Shown: positions 33,141-44,124 of the stretch, one piece after another
How positions within the stretch are numbered: the stretch's first letter is position 1
Layout: each line of letters opens with the position of its first letter
NCBI GenBank assembly: GCA_023897205.1
Contig: JAHWDD010000009.1
Location: 1,116,001-1,180,000, forward strand
Source of the DNA: Exophiala sp. HKRS030
Lineage: Eukaryota; Ascomycota; Eurotiomycetes; Chaetothyriales; Herpotrichiellaceae
Direction: 5' to 3'
Length of the DNA: 64,000 nucleotides
Notes under the pieces: model-generated
What the model saw: only the letters and a program-made list of their open reading frames with translations
Database searches by the model: none
What the model was told of the DNA's origin: nothing
Made by a program: the position numbers and the translations under genes

Positions 33141-33695
33141 TCAACGGCCTTTCCACTCCCCATCGCTACTGGCGACATCTTCGACGGTACCAGTAACACC
33201 ACCGCCGCCACCACCACCATCTTCCTCATCGTCCTCATCTCCTCCGAAAAATGCGTCAACCTGTTCCTGTAGGTATGCATCGAACCTTCCATCTACCCTC
33301 TCCCTCGTGGCGGCCATAGCACGTTTCTGCCATCCCTTCTCGTAATATCCCTCTGTGACTTGTCGTTTGAATTTCGGAATGGCCGCTTTGACGTGCGGGT
33401 CTCCAAGCACAAAGTCGGGGGTGACTGGACAGACAAGCTTGCCGGACGAGTCGACGTCGTAGATACGCAGGCGCGGTGGGAGGGAGTCGATGATTGCTCG
33501 TTTCTCGTCTTCGGTGTAGCTGGTGGACCAGTCGGACACGGCTCGGACGAGGAAAGAGTGAATATCTTTTTGTGTGATGGGCGAGGTTGAGTTGAGGATT
33601 CGGGCTGTCGACCAAGGACCAGATTTTGGGGCGACAGGAGCGGGAGGAAGGGTAGACTTGGCCTTGGATCTGGAGGTGACTTTCTTTGGTGGCAT
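33141..33695 (-). CDS. Small conserved-looking protein, possible ASX/DEUBAD-like domain
   Basis: Single exon, 184 residues. The N-terminus is basic (MPPKKVTSRSKAK). The body from about residue 38 reads ITQKDIHSFLVRAVSDWSTS, TEDEKRAIIDSLPPRLRIYD, TPDFVLGDPHVKAAIPKFKRQ and EGYYEKGWQKRAMAATRERV, then GRFDAYLQEQVDAFFG. The C-terminus has an acidic run and poly-Gly. The order of a short hydrophobic helix, EK..I..LP, a hydrophobic segment, then WQ..A..A..ER resembles the fungal Asx-homology/DEUBAD family, which regulates deubiquitinases on chromatin. That assignment is by pattern memory and tentative. A nuclear role would fit the basic N-terminus. Confidence 0.6.
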   Translation of the reverse strand: MPPKKVTSRSKAKSTLPPAPVAPKSGPWSTARILNSTSPITQKDIHSFLVRAVSDWSTSYTEDEKRAIIDSLPPRLRIYDVDSSGKLVCPVTPDFVLGDPHVKAAIPKFKRQVTEGYYEKGWQKRAMAATRERVDGRFDAYLQEQVDAFFGGDEDDEEDGGGGGGGVTGTVEDVASSDGEWKGR

Positions 33696-34382
33696 TGTGA
33701 AGAGAGAAAGTGAGGGCGTGGAACGAAAGACAAGTCTTCCGCCGGTGAGAGTGTTGTGATTGATTTAATAGCGCCAGGTATGATATTGTGACTGTCGCGG
33801 CTACTCCTGTCTCGCTCGAAAATGTCCTTGGTGATGTTGTGGCGACGAGATGAAGTGATGAAGTTGTTTATTCCTCTCACAATCTGTTTTAGTTGTGGAA
33901 GAAGAACACTGACATTGTGTTGAAGCGAATGACAAGGCTCTACTTGTAAAAATCACAACCATTGCTCAGAGTGGGCCTGTTGTCACGAATAGACATGCTT
34001 GATGCAACCACAGAGCCTTATTCTCATGTCTTCATCATAATTCATGGAACAGGATTCTCAAGTATATGAAGTTACTGAGGCACCTACAATCTCGTACTCT
34101 TATTAGTCGAATTAGATACGGAGAACGATCTTGTAGTACGTAGATACCTGAGATACCTCGGCATATCTCACAACCAATCACAACCAGCACAGCATCTTCA
34201 ACTCGCTGACTGGAATCCCGTTCTCTCCCATCCCGTCGCCATCAATCAACTATCCTCCGACTTCACTTCATTCTTTACAACCCCCCCCTCGACATTCATC
34301 ATCGACTTCATCAACAGAGGAGGCGACACATTCTAATCGCCAGGTCGTCTTGAACGACCACCCTCCGAGGGACTCGAGAATC
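33696..34382. other. Divergent promoter region, ASX-like / PEX16
   Basis: 687 bp between divergent start codons. The last 150 bp before 34383 are CT-rich, leader-like. No further gene seen. Confidence 0.5.
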
Positions 34383-35741
34383 ATGGTCTCGTCTACGAGT
34401 AAATTCCACCAGTCAATGCACGCGACCATGACCACCTTGTCCAGCGCATCCGCCGAAGTCACCAAGGCCGCCATGAACCTTCCATCAACATACCACAACT
34501 ACGTCGCTCATAATGCCGCTGCAGTATCGAATATCGAAAGTTCCCTTCGCTCCCTAACGTACCTCCTCCCCGGCGCACGCTTCCACGACTCCGAACTCGC
34601 CTCCGAATCCGTCCACACCTTTGTCCAACTTCTATCGATTTACCATGACCATCTTCTCAAGAAGCGCGCCGCGGTGCTCGCCATCTCCCCCACAATTCTC
34701 AAGGCTCGAAATGCCGCCGCCGCTCAGAAGCCGAAACCGTCCTTGCACGCGCGCTACACCACATTCTGGACCACCACCTCTACTCTCTACACCAAGATCG
34801 CGACGCTGTTGAAGATGGCGCAATACACCGAGTTGCTGTGGGAGATGCTGGCGCGGAGAAGGGGAGGCGAGAAGACGCGGTGGCGCGTGGTCGTGCTGCT
34901 CGAGTCGTTCAAGGCCGTTTGTCGACTCTTGCTGATGCGCTTGACCAACTCGCGGCCCCTGGTCAGCCCGCCCTTGCCGTTGCGCGAGGACTTTGCCCGC
35001 ATCGAACCGGGCGAGGACGATGACGAACTCGTGGTGGAAGAGGAACTGATGCGTGGAGAGGGCAATACCGCGTTCGACGTCAAGACCGCGCTGGGCGAGG
35101 CGGGTGTGCCGACACCGCCGTTGTCGGATTCCGGGTCGAACGGCAAACCGACGTCGAGTCTGTCGATTTCGGAACCGTACAACATGCCGCGCACTGGTTT
35201 CACGTTGCCCACGCTGCCCACGCCCGACAGTGTGTCGGCGTACTTGCTCAACCACGTTCTCACGGCGGACGACGTCAAGCCCGCGAAGCAATTGTTGCAC
35301 CGTTTGACGACGTTGCGTGGCCAGGGCGCCGAGGTTCTGTACATCTTGCGCCCCGTCGTCTACGCACTCATGATGCAGCGCGTCGTGGCCATGTACGGGT
35401 ACGAAGGGACCAAGTGGAAGAAACACTGGACTCCTTGGCTCGTGGGGTTCGCGATGGAGTATGTTGCACGGCAGCTGGCCAAGAAGGATCTGACTTCTCG
35501 TGTGCCTGGAGGCGCGAAGAGTGGGTTGTCGGCGCTGGAGAGAGAGGAACTCAAGAAGCGAGGTTGGAGTCTCGCGTGGTGGGGGATGAGGGGGGCATTC
35601 TATGAGAACGTCACGAAGAGATGGATCCATGGTGCCGCACAGGGTTTGAAGGGGAAACCGATCCTGGATCTTGTCGGTGGTGTGGTGGAAGACTATGAGT
35701 GGCTTTGGAGTGGTTACTATTTCTCAACTGCGACCATGTGA
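34383..35741 (+). CDS. PEX16: Peroxisomal membrane protein PEX16
   Basis: Peroxin required for peroxisomal membrane biogenesis (family knowledge). Single exon, 452 residues from the first ATG in frame (MVSSTSKFHQSMHATM). Recognisable Pex16 blocks: NLPSTYHNYVAHNAAAVSNIESSLRSLTYLLPGARFHDSELASESV at the N-terminus, KMAQYTELLWEMLARRRGGEKTRWRVVVLLES in the middle, and LLHRLTTLRGQGAEVLYILRPVVYALMMQRV towards the C-terminus. The last block is YEWLWSGYYFSTATM. An acidic/Ser-rich insertion (about residues 215-290) separates the conserved halves. Hydrophobic segments are short, as in other Pex16 proteins. Length is somewhat over the animal protein and normal for fungi. Confidence 0.92.
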   Translation: MVSSTSKFHQSMHATMTTLSSASAEVTKAAMNLPSTYHNYVAHNAAAVSNIESSLRSLTYLLPGARFHDSELASESVHTFVQLLSIYHDHLLKKRAAVLAISPTILKARNAAAAQKPKPSLHARYTTFWTTTSTLYTKIATLLKMAQYTELLWEMLARRRGGEKTRWRVVVLLESFKAVCRLLLMRLTNSRPLVSPPLPLREDFARIEPGEDDDELVVEEELMRGEGNTAFDVKTALGEAGVPTPPLSDSGSNGKPTSSLSISEPYNMPRTGFTLPTLPTPDSVSAYLLNHVLTADDVKPAKQLLHRLTTLRGQGAEVLYILRPVVYALMMQRVVAMYGYEGTKWKKHWTPWLVGFAMEYVARQLAKKDLTSRVPGGAKSGLSALEREELKKRGWSLAWWGMRGAFYENVTKRWIHGAAQGLKGKPILDLVGGVVEDYEWLWSGYYFSTATM

Positions 35742-38169
35742 TTGGGAATGAATTTCTGACCGATCATGGCCAAATCAATATTGCCAGAGGGATCCTGTCG
35801 ATGTAGGACGTACTACGGGTATGGAATCTCGAGGAGAAGAAAGCGTCGAGGAAGCACATTATCACGACATGTACGACATGGGAAAAGGATGGTTGTATCT
35901 TTGGGATTGAATTGGGTTGGGCAGTCGAGAATCTACCTCTATGTTCTTTGGTAGGTTACCAACATGACGAGTACTCTCGAGCGGCGTTTGAGGAGTTTTA
36001 CCGGTGGCCCAAGTCGTTCCCATGGCCGGGAGGAGTATTCCTCGTTCCTCTATTGTTCTTCTCTCCAACTTTCGCCACCAGTGGAACAGGGACTGTGGAA
36101 AGAAAAGATATTTGATGATGAACCAATGTGTGTTTTTGTTGTTGTTTCATTTGTACACGGAGTGTGCAGTGTTTGCAGTTTCGTACCCTTGATCGGGAAC
36201 GGAGTGTCTCGTCCGTTGACAGGCCAGACTTTCTATGACGAGGACGAGGTTGAGATTTATTCTACCATAGTTTCAAAGATCTACAAGAACAAAAAAACAA
36301 GACAGATTTTACCTTGGAGCATTTCTGTACGACATGACTGTCATGACTACTTCGTACGGACAAAGGCACCGAGTGTACATGCCGAGATGGGGAGTAAGAT
36401 CGTTCATGGGTCAACGGGAAGTGAAGGCGAAGTGGTGGTAGTAGTTGAGGGTGATGAACAAAAAAAGACCTGTTGTTGTGGCTGGCTCTCGGTAGGAGAT
36501 TCCTTCCATCGATCTCGCCCGAGAGAGAGAGAGAGAGAAGCCCCCTTGTCAACTTTGCAGATTCGTTTTTCCATCACACAGCCATCAAGGGTTCTGTGAC
36601 GGGCAGGGGAGATCAGTGAGAGACGTGGTGTGAGAGATGATGTGTTTGTGTGTGTGTTTGTGGGTGTATTAGTGGGTGTGTGTGGGTGTCAAAATCGATG
36701 TGAGGACGTGACAGAATTGTGTTTGCCACTTTTTTGTTTCTTTTTTTTGCCCCATCAATCTCCTTTTCTCTCTCTCTCTCTTGACCGCGTTGATGAAGAG
36801 TTGTCACAAAACGAGGGCTCAGGGGAGGGGGGAGGGAGGGGTGAGGGTGGTGACGGAAACGTAAAGATCCGTACGAGTGATGGTATTTCGTTACGCCTCA
36901 AGGTTTGTTTACATACCAGAACTGAAATCCAAGTTGTTTTTTTTGTGAACGAACAAAGCACACATTGGGCAAGTACGAATCAAACAACGAGTCTCGTTTC
37001 GAACAGGGTTTGATTATGCTTTTGCGGGTTTTCGCCGGTATTATTTGACATTGCTGCTCTTTTGCTTTTTTTTTTTTTTGGACAGAGTATGGAGTACGGA
37101 GTATGGATCACCGGAGTACGGCTGATTTGAGATCTCTCTCTCTCGTCTTGGTGAATCCACAAAAGAAGAAAAACTTTCCTTCACATCGAGGGGACTTTTG
37201 AGTAAAGCTAAAACGAGGAGCCAGAGCTTGGGCAGAGCAGAGCAAGGGAAACCAAAAAAAGGTTTCTCAAATTACCCGTGTCAAGATTTTCTTTGACGTT
37301 TGTTGACATCCACGCCCCGGTGTTTGCCGGAAAGCGGAAGTGATACTCGTCGAGGGAGATTGACACATAATTTGTACTGTACATAGGGTACACGGAGGTA
37401 TTGAACTGTACGATAGAGACGAAAAAGTATCAATGGGACAAAGTTTGTGGCTCTGCAAGGATCAGATTCACAGGGGTATTTACGGAGTAGGATTTCCACT
37501 CAGGTTATTATGTGGGCATGGGCTCATGATGTAAATTGACACACACACACACACACACACACACCAAAAGACATGTCAGCTGCTGCAGAATATACTTTGG
37601 GTTTTCAGTACGTACATGGTGGTGACGGTGGTGGTGGCTATTGCATTAGGTAGGGGACTGTTGCATTAGGTAGGGGAAAAAGACGGTGAAGAACAACGTA
37701 ACAAAAAAAGCCAACGGCTTTTTGGTTTCGGAAATGTAAATTCTGAGACCCTTGTACTCAATAGATGATCAACTACCTAGTAAAGGGAATACCTGTATCC
37801 AGCCGTACGGAGGACGGTACTCGTACTCGAGATGGCGACAAAGAGGGAGGGGAGAGGCTGGGAGCGAAGTGAGTTTGCAGGCATTTTTTTTGTTGAAGCA
37901 TCATCCTTGACGGTAGGGTGGCATAACTCGTACATATAGAGATGATCGAGCGCAATGAGCATCCACGGTAAGGCTGAAGACTTATATGTTCTTCGAATTA
38001 GACTGATGAGGTAGAAAGTGTCCAATCCTATATTTAAATCACATCGTGTAGTGCTGATGAGCGCAATCGTGGAGCTTTTCTCTGTAGGGATAATGTGTCT
38101 GAGGGTTGCTGAACATGCGTGGTAAAGATTGGACCGGAAAAGCTCCTGGCCACAACCAGAACTTGTGCA
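35742..38169. other. Long convergent intergenic region, repeats only
   Basis: 2.4 kb between two convergent stop codons. It has a (GA)n run near 36523-36538, a (CA)n run at 37539-37564, a direct repeat of TTGCATTAGGTAGGGGA near 37641-37680, and exact TACGGAGTA at 37095 and 37481. No protein-like frame on either strand. Confidence 0.55.
37539..37564. repeat. (CA)n microsatellite
   Basis: Perfect dinucleotide run of about 26 bp. Confidence 0.9.
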
Positions 38170-38850
38170 TCAATGTCCTGTCCCATTCGTACCATTGACC
38201 GAAGGCAGCGGTATGGATAGATAGCCCCCAAACTCCTTCGCAAAGTCAACAGATACCCGAGCGTGGACTTTGCCTTGACGGTCGATGAAACGACTGTGAT
38301 CATCAAGAGGAACGACCGCCCCATGCCATATGTTTGGATGAATGTAGAGGCCTTTCCCACCGTCGACCCTGAAAGCGACAAACTTCTCCGGCGTCACGTC
38401 GTCCCCGGGCAAAGCCACAGGGACGATGAAACTCTGCCCATCCATGGGGAAGAACATCTGTCCTCCATCCGGGTGATAGTTGGCTCGCCATATGAGGACT
38501 TTGTCGCGGGCGTTGGCGTCACCGACGCTGGAAGCCTCTTCTGGGAATTGGCTCCACGCAAACAGATAGCTGTCGCCCACGGCGTTGTTGCGTGCATACA
38601 ACGTGTCGCCTTTCCACCAGAACTCGAAGAGTCCCTCGGTGGTCCCGCCTTGATCACCAGAGTTCTTGTCGATGGGTCTCCAACCTTGAGCGGGCCATCG
38701 GACGATTTCAATTGGGAAGTTGTCCGGCGAGTCGACGATGTGGCCGTAGCCCTTGACGCTCTCGGGAGTGGCCTTCACCACAGCTAATTTGAATTCCTTT
38801 CGTACCCCGGTAGTGGGAACATAGGCGACCTCACTTGGATCAAAGTCCAT
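38170..38850 (-). CDS. Ureidoglycolate hydrolase/lyase family protein (cupin fold)
   Basis: Single exon, 226 residues, starting MDFDPSEVAYVPTTGV. Family hallmarks: FPIEIVRWPAQGWRPID, then DGGQMFFPMDGQSFIVPVALPGDD, KFVAFRVDGGKGLYIHPNIWHGAVVPLDD and KVHARVSVDFAKEFGGYLSIPL. The HPNIWHG segment holds the likely metal/active-site histidines of the cupin barrel. In purine breakdown this family releases glyoxylate and urea (or ammonia) from ureidoglycolate (family knowledge). Many fungi have paralogues of unknown substrate, so the role is only probable. The ATG at 38850 is the first in frame. Confidence 0.8.
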   Translation of the reverse strand: MDFDPSEVAYVPTTGVRKEFKLAVVKATPESVKGYGHIVDSPDNFPIEIVRWPAQGWRPIDKNSGDQGGTTEGLFEFWWKGDTLYARNNAVGDSYLFAWSQFPEEASSVGDANARDKVLIWRANYHPDGGQMFFPMDGQSFIVPVALPGDDVTPEKFVAFRVDGGKGLYIHPNIWHGAVVPLDDHSRFIDRQGKVHARVSVDFAKEFGGYLSIPLPSVNGTNGTGH

Positions 38851-39702
38851 CTTCGCAGTTGACGAATGCAAACAGGCGGTGGTATGGAAGCGGATGAATT
38901 GTGATTAATCAGGATCGATCGCTAGAATTCAAAAATAACGATCAATGTAAGCTTGCAAAGAATGTGATTACCTTGTTTTCGTCTCCATTCTAGCGGAAGA
39001 GGCAACTTGATATAGCCCCGAAATACGTGAATCAATACCCTCGTCCGGCACGAAGCCCGCGATGCGAGGCACGTGTGTGGATCGTGGATCATGAGAACTC
39101 TTGAACCGTGTCGACACAGACGCATGGTCAAGAACCATCGCCGTTCATGCCGAACAGGTTTCAGAATCTGCAGCGAATGTGAAGCTGGTCATGAGCACTT
39201 CGTTGAACAATTGTTATTACTGGGGGCAGATGTCGAGGATGGGCTCTGTGCCTCTTGAGGTTCTGCCGCTGGTCAAGTCGCAATGATCATTTTTTATATG
39301 ACCATAGACTGTCGATATGTCGAAGTCCAAAGCAGGAGACAGAATACCTAGAAAGTATACAAGTTAATTGATCGAGCAGTGAAGAGGTGATGATGGACGT
39401 TGAATTGAAGCAGTTGTTGAAACTGCTCAATGTGGATTTGTAAAAGCAGCGACGTCAACGCGCCCCAAGAAATCCAACGTCGCGGCATCTCAAATCCCAT
39501 TAATCTGCGCAGAAAGACTTGACACTACAACTGCTTGAATTCCATCAACAGCATCGACCTTTACAGAAGTCGAGTATCCCAGGGGCAACTTCGCTTGTTG
39601 ACTAGCCGTTGTCTTCGCACGTCCAGCGACAACGACAGCGACTGCTCGGATCTTGACATCACAGCATCGAACCACCTTCCGCCCACCCAACCCACAACAG
39701 TT
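38851..39702. other. Intergenic between divergent genes
   Basis: Promoters of the ureidoglycolate-hydrolase-like gene (minus) and TAF11 (plus). Nothing else recognised. Confidence 0.5.
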
Positions 39703-40833
39703 ATGGCGAGTTCTCCTCCAGCACCCTTTCCCGCCAGCCTCCCCAACCCAAAGAAGCGACCGTCGATGAGTTCCCAAGCCTCGGGGCCAGGAGGTTCAAA
39801 GCGGCCCAAACTCCACCCGCTCAGACAGACCTCGTTCCCCGCCCGCGATGCCCGACAGAGTTCGGCGGTCACCAGCGCGCGATCCGAGACAGGCAGCGTG
39901 GCCAACAGCGCCGTCTCGGGCGTCAGCAGCGGCAAGGTGCCCGGTCGAGGACGAGGCCGACCCAGGAAATCGGCCCAGCTCAACGCCGACGACATTCGCT
40001 CGTCGCGTCGTCAGCCTCCAGCCGACTCGGCCTCGCAGGTCGAAGGCGGCGGCGCGAGGAGCGCAACCGGCGGGCGGGGCGGCACAAAGTCAGTCGCTAG
40101 TGGCGCTGGCGGAGGAGGGGCCGACGCCGACGCCGAGGAGGAGGACGAGGTCGAGATCGACGGCATGCTGGAGAACATGGACGAGCAGGAACGCAGACAG
40201 GCCGAGGAGGAAGAAATCCGACAGGAACAGCGCCGGGAGCGCCTGGCCGACACCCTCGACCCGGACCAGTACTCGCGGTACAACCAATGGCGGGCCCTGT
40301 CCCTCAACAACACCACGGTGAAGCGGCTCGTCAACTCGATAGTGTCACAGTCGGTCACGTCGGCCCCGCTGCAGGCCATCCGCATCTACGGCAAATGGTT
40401 CGTCGGCGAGATCGTGGAGCGGGCGCGAGAGGTCCAAGAGGAACACGCAAGGGCCTACGAGGCGACCCGGGAGGTCGAGAAGGAGCGTCGAAGGAGGGAC
40501 CTGGAGGCTCTGGAAGAGAAGCAAAAGGAAAAACAAACCCAATCCCAGAACAACGGTGCCGGCGCCCGACCAGGGACCCCGGCGGACATGCAGTCTCGCA
40601 TGCTCACCAGGGACATTGAACGCTTGAAGCGAGAGGTCAAGGAGTACATCCCTAACCCGCACCGCGGGGGACTGCTGCCGGACCACCTGCGAGAGGCCCT
40701 GCGGAGGTACAAGGCCGACGGTGAGGGCGGAGGCGTGGGTTTCCAGGGAATGAGCCACGGTCTACTCGGTGTGCCAGGACCCACTGCTTGGAGAGTAGGC
40801 GACGGCGCCTCGGGAAGACGATTGTTCAGATGA
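39703..40833 (+). CDS. TAF11: TFIID subunit TAF11 (TAFII28 histone-fold domain)
   Basis: RNA polymerase II general transcription factor subunit that pairs with TAF13 (family knowledge). Single exon, 376 residues from the first ATG in frame (MASSPPAP). The N-terminal about 150 residues are low-complexity, rich in Ser, Gly, Arg and Pro with GRGRGRPRKS (AT-hook-like). An acidic stretch precedes the histone fold at about 179-247: LADTLDPDQYSRYNQWRALSLNN, TTVKRLVNSIVSQSVTSAPLQAI, RIYGKWFVGEIVERAREVQ. A charged helix rich in Glu/Arg/Lys follows, then a C-terminal region with IPNPHRGGLLPDHLREALRRYK, typical of fungal TAF11. No intron is needed. Confidence 0.9.
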   Translation: MASSPPAPFPASLPNPKKRPSMSSQASGPGGSKRPKLHPLRQTSFPARDARQSSAVTSARSETGSVANSAVSGVSSGKVPGRGRGRPRKSAQLNADDIRSSRRQPPADSASQVEGGGARSATGGRGGTKSVASGAGGGGADADAEEEDEVEIDGMLENMDEQERRQAEEEEIRQEQRRERLADTLDPDQYSRYNQWRALSLNNTTVKRLVNSIVSQSVTSAPLQAIRIYGKWFVGEIVERAREVQEEHARAYEATREVEKERRRRDLEALEEKQKEKQTQSQNNGAGARPGTPADMQSRMLTRDIERLKREVKEYIPNPHRGGLLPDHLREALRRYKADGEGGGVGFQGMSHGLLGVPGPTAWRVGDGASGRRLFR

Positions 40834-41209
40834 TGAGAATACGCCCTTTGCCCTGAAAGCGATCCTCCCACGGTATCCTTTTATGGCGCGCTCTTACGAC
40901 ATTCGCCTACTATCGTGAGCGTTGCAAGCACTATGTAGTTATTATCATATTTTTAAAGCGTATACCACGATTACCCATAGGGTGTTTTTAATCAATATCG
41001 AGGCATTATTACCCTGACACGCATCCACAGTTTCTGCTAGACACTCCATCTTCGACTCATCCTCACGCCTCCCATAGCCCTCTAAGTATATATTGCAAAT
41101 ACATTTCCTTTTGGACAATCGTGTATGCCTCAGGATGCTATGCAGATCGCAACTCTAGCTATCCGCCGTGTTTCAGATATCCGAACAATCAACTAAAGAC
41201 ACGAAAGCT
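40834..41209. other. Intergenic, convergent 3' ends
   Basis: 376 bp between the TAF11 stop and the aquaporin stop; AT-rich around 40940-41000. Terminators expected; none individually identifiable. Confidence 0.45.
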
Positions 41210-43143
41210 TTATCCTTCGACAGCCTCGTAGCCTCTGTTCCCACCTCCAAGCACGCCGCCTTTGATTCCTCCAACCTTCTTCTTCGTCCTCCTCATCCTG
41301 GCCCTCCACCTCTTCCTCCACTTCCTGGCAGCTCGTCTGATCCGCCTGGTCGGATAGTTAACAGGCGACTCTCCGCCAACAAAGATGAAGGCATCGTACA
41401 AGAAGCCACCTAGGATTGCCCCGGTCAAAGGACCAAGCCAGTTGACTTTGAACCAGTAACCATCGGCAAAGAGGAGCTCTGGATCATATCCTAAAACCCA
41501 TAGCGCGAGACGGGGACCAAAGTCGCGCACGGGGTTCATTGCCAGCCCTGTGTTGTACCCAAACGCCATACCTAGCACGGCGATAAGAAGTCCGACGACG
41601 AAGGCATTCATGCCCGCCCCAGGGGGGGCGTTGGTGTTGTCTCCCAGCGCCAGAACAGATATGACAAGTATTGTGGTCCCACTAAGCTCGGTCAGGAATG
41701 CGGTGCCTGTGTCGACCCACGGTGTGCGCGGGAACGTGATGAAATTAGACAGTACGATCGTCGGAGACAATGTCGACATGGATGACGAGGAGAGATCGTT
41801 GATCCCACTCTGAAGTGACAACGATCCTTGCTCATGTAGCAGCGCCATTAAGCCTGGTTTGAAAATCCCGAAAGCAATCAAAGTGGCAAGAAAAGCTCCC
41901 AACATCTGCGCAGCGACGTAGCTGGGGATTTTGGAAAGGGGGAAGCCGCGGAAAATATAAAGCATGACTGAAATTGCTGGGTTGAGGTGAGCTCCAGAGA
42001 TGCCACCTGCGATGTAAATAGCAACCATGGTGGCAAGACCCCAAGCCCAAGACCCTGTATCACCGGCGCCGGCTGTACCACGAGAGACTGTGAGCGAGAG
42101 ATTTACGCTGAATCCGAGAGTGTATTGGACAGTTATCTGGGCCGCGGAGGTCAGTTTTTGTGGGAACAGAGGCAGAACGCCCCGTGTGCGGTACATACCG
42201 CGAGAAGTTCCGCAAGAGGTTCACGGAATCTCAAACGAACGATTGACCAATAGGTATGAAGGTTATGAATCTCGTCATCCTCAGCTTGATACGCAGGCAA
42301 GGGTACAGCATCTTGGTAAGGAGCTTTTGTTTCCTCCTGCTCCTCGCGTGCTTGGTGGACTGTCGCAATAGCCTCGCTCAACTGAGGAAATGCTTCCACA
42401 TCTGGCAATGACTCTTCTGGTATAGTCTGATGAGTCCGGACGCGAGTTGTGGGTGTCTCGGTCCGCGCATCTGACGATCTTCTTCTAGCCCCAACGGCTG
42501 ACAGTGTCGGGGATTCAGAAAGGTGGTGTTGATAGGCTCGGAAAAGCGATAGTTCTCTCTCGCGGCGAATCGTGTCAAGTTGAGAAGACGCCTTGTCCAG
42601 ACGAAGTGTCGGCTCGATTCTACCAGCTTCGATGTCTGCATGCGGTGGTGCTTCTCTCTCTTCCACAGCTTCCTGTTCTAGCTCATCTTTGGCTGGGACC
42701 ATGCCAGGTCGCAGCACTCGTGGCAAAGGTTTTGCCAGACCCCATACTGGCCGAACGTTAGGCGGTTGATCATAGGCAGGGTTCAGTTGTGCGTAACCAG
42801 GGTCAACGTATGGTTGATTAGACGTGTTGGCATCGATAGGTGCTGGCCCTGCCAAAGAGAATGTCCTTGAGGCTGTATCTGGATCATGGAAGGTCGATGG
42901 TGCAATAGCGACAGAGGTTCTGTTGTAGTCGCGTGGGGCAAGAAAGGATCTCGCTGGGCCTGGGCTTCCAGCTGTGCTCGCAACTCGATGCCTCAAACTA
43001 GCTGGACCGAAGCTGAATTCTGCATATCTCGGACGTGAGTGTGCCGGTGAAGATGATTCAGGAACACTCTGGCCAGAATACTCTCGAGATGAAACTCGTG
43101 GTCGTTGCTCTTCTGGATCATTGCTTTGGGGGTTGTTCTCCAT
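41210..43143 (-). CDS. Aquaglyceroporin-like MIP channel with long N-terminal extension
   Basis: Six-helix major intrinsic protein, probably a plasma-membrane glycerol/water channel. Two exons: 43143..42199 and 42136..41210; the intron 42198..42137 has a GTATGT donor and CCCAG acceptor; 623 residues. The cytosolic N-terminal extension (about 305 residues) is Pro/Ser/Glu-rich. The channel begins at RFREPLAELLAITVQYTLGF, across the junction. Loop B carries a normal HLNPAIS (NPA at 367-369). Loop E reads GLAMNPVRDFGPR with NPV at 516-518, and the Asp after the Arg is the aquaglyceroporin signature. The C-terminal tail is strongly basic (RRIRRAARKWRKRWRARMRRTKKK). Long N-terminal regions occur in Fps1 and YFL054C-like fungal channels, where they gate transport; gating here is inference. 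Confidence 0.9.
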
Positions 43144-44124
43144 CGTTCACGGTAAGCAATCGTCTTCAATAGTAGGACGTAAGTCAGTTGTGTGCAGGCA
43201 ATAGCCCATCATGTGTCAATGGCACAGGAAAGGCATTGCGAAGGGAGTGACTGAAGAAAGATATTTTTCTAACTTAGTAAATGGCAATAGCACTACCAGA
43301 ATACGATAAATTGCATAGATACAGTTGTTCTTTACTCCAGCGTTTCTTACAGTGGAAGTTACACCTTTTCCCAGTTTTCAAGGTGAACGAAGCTTCCCAA
43401 CCTGTCAAACGTCATTGTTCAAGATGGAGGCACTTGGTATCGCCTGGTGACCACCTTCCATCTGGCAATTAGTCGACGATGAAGTCGGGATGCTGAGCCG
43501 ATTGGGTGATGATGCTTGAGAAGGTCGACGATGACATGATGGAAGATGCGCCACTGCATGTGATGGAGCACAAGACACTCGGCCTAATAATGAGTAAGAG
43601 CTGAGTTGCTGGTGCCGGCACGCCAAGGGAGAAATTTCTAGGCAGTTTTGGTTGGGGCTTGAGCCTTTGTAGAGCGGCATCGGGGTGCTCTAAATACCTA
43701 GCTAAAGACCTAATCCACAGGTGATTTATCGCCGGGGCTAGTGAATGAGATCGCCTTCTCACAGGGGCAACCTGTACAAAGAATCTCACCCAAGACACCT
43801 AACTAAGTTAATTTAAGCTCTTTAATTACTGGGCAAGCTGGATTCAACGTGCTGACCCAACACCACACCCACCCTTCTATATACAGAATAGTCAAGCAGT
43901 CAATCTGCAGCAAGGAAGGAATTCCTTTCTTTCTCATGCTTATCATCGGATACCGGAGAGATGATCTTGCTTGGCCAGTCCGGTAAGTTTCCATGAGGAT
44001 GTTCAGCCAGGGATCATCGACAGTCCAGCTCGCCAGCACACCGTGTCTCTCTGATTGGACATGCATTTGTGGCAGTGGACGCCTGATGAGCCTCACGACA
44101 CTCATTTTCAAGTAGACTTCACCC
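43144..44124. other. Intergenic between divergent membrane-protein genes
   Basis: About 1 kb between the divergent starts of the aquaglyceroporin-like and Frag1/DRAM-like genes. Nothing recognised. Confidence 0.45.

Noticed and set aside
34632..35630. Minus-strand frame of about 332 codons
   Set aside because: Antisense shadow of PEX16; biased to Arg/Gln/His and no family features.
35964..36599. Plus-strand frame of about 211 codons
   Set aside because: Runs through a GA microsatellite and shows no conserved pattern.
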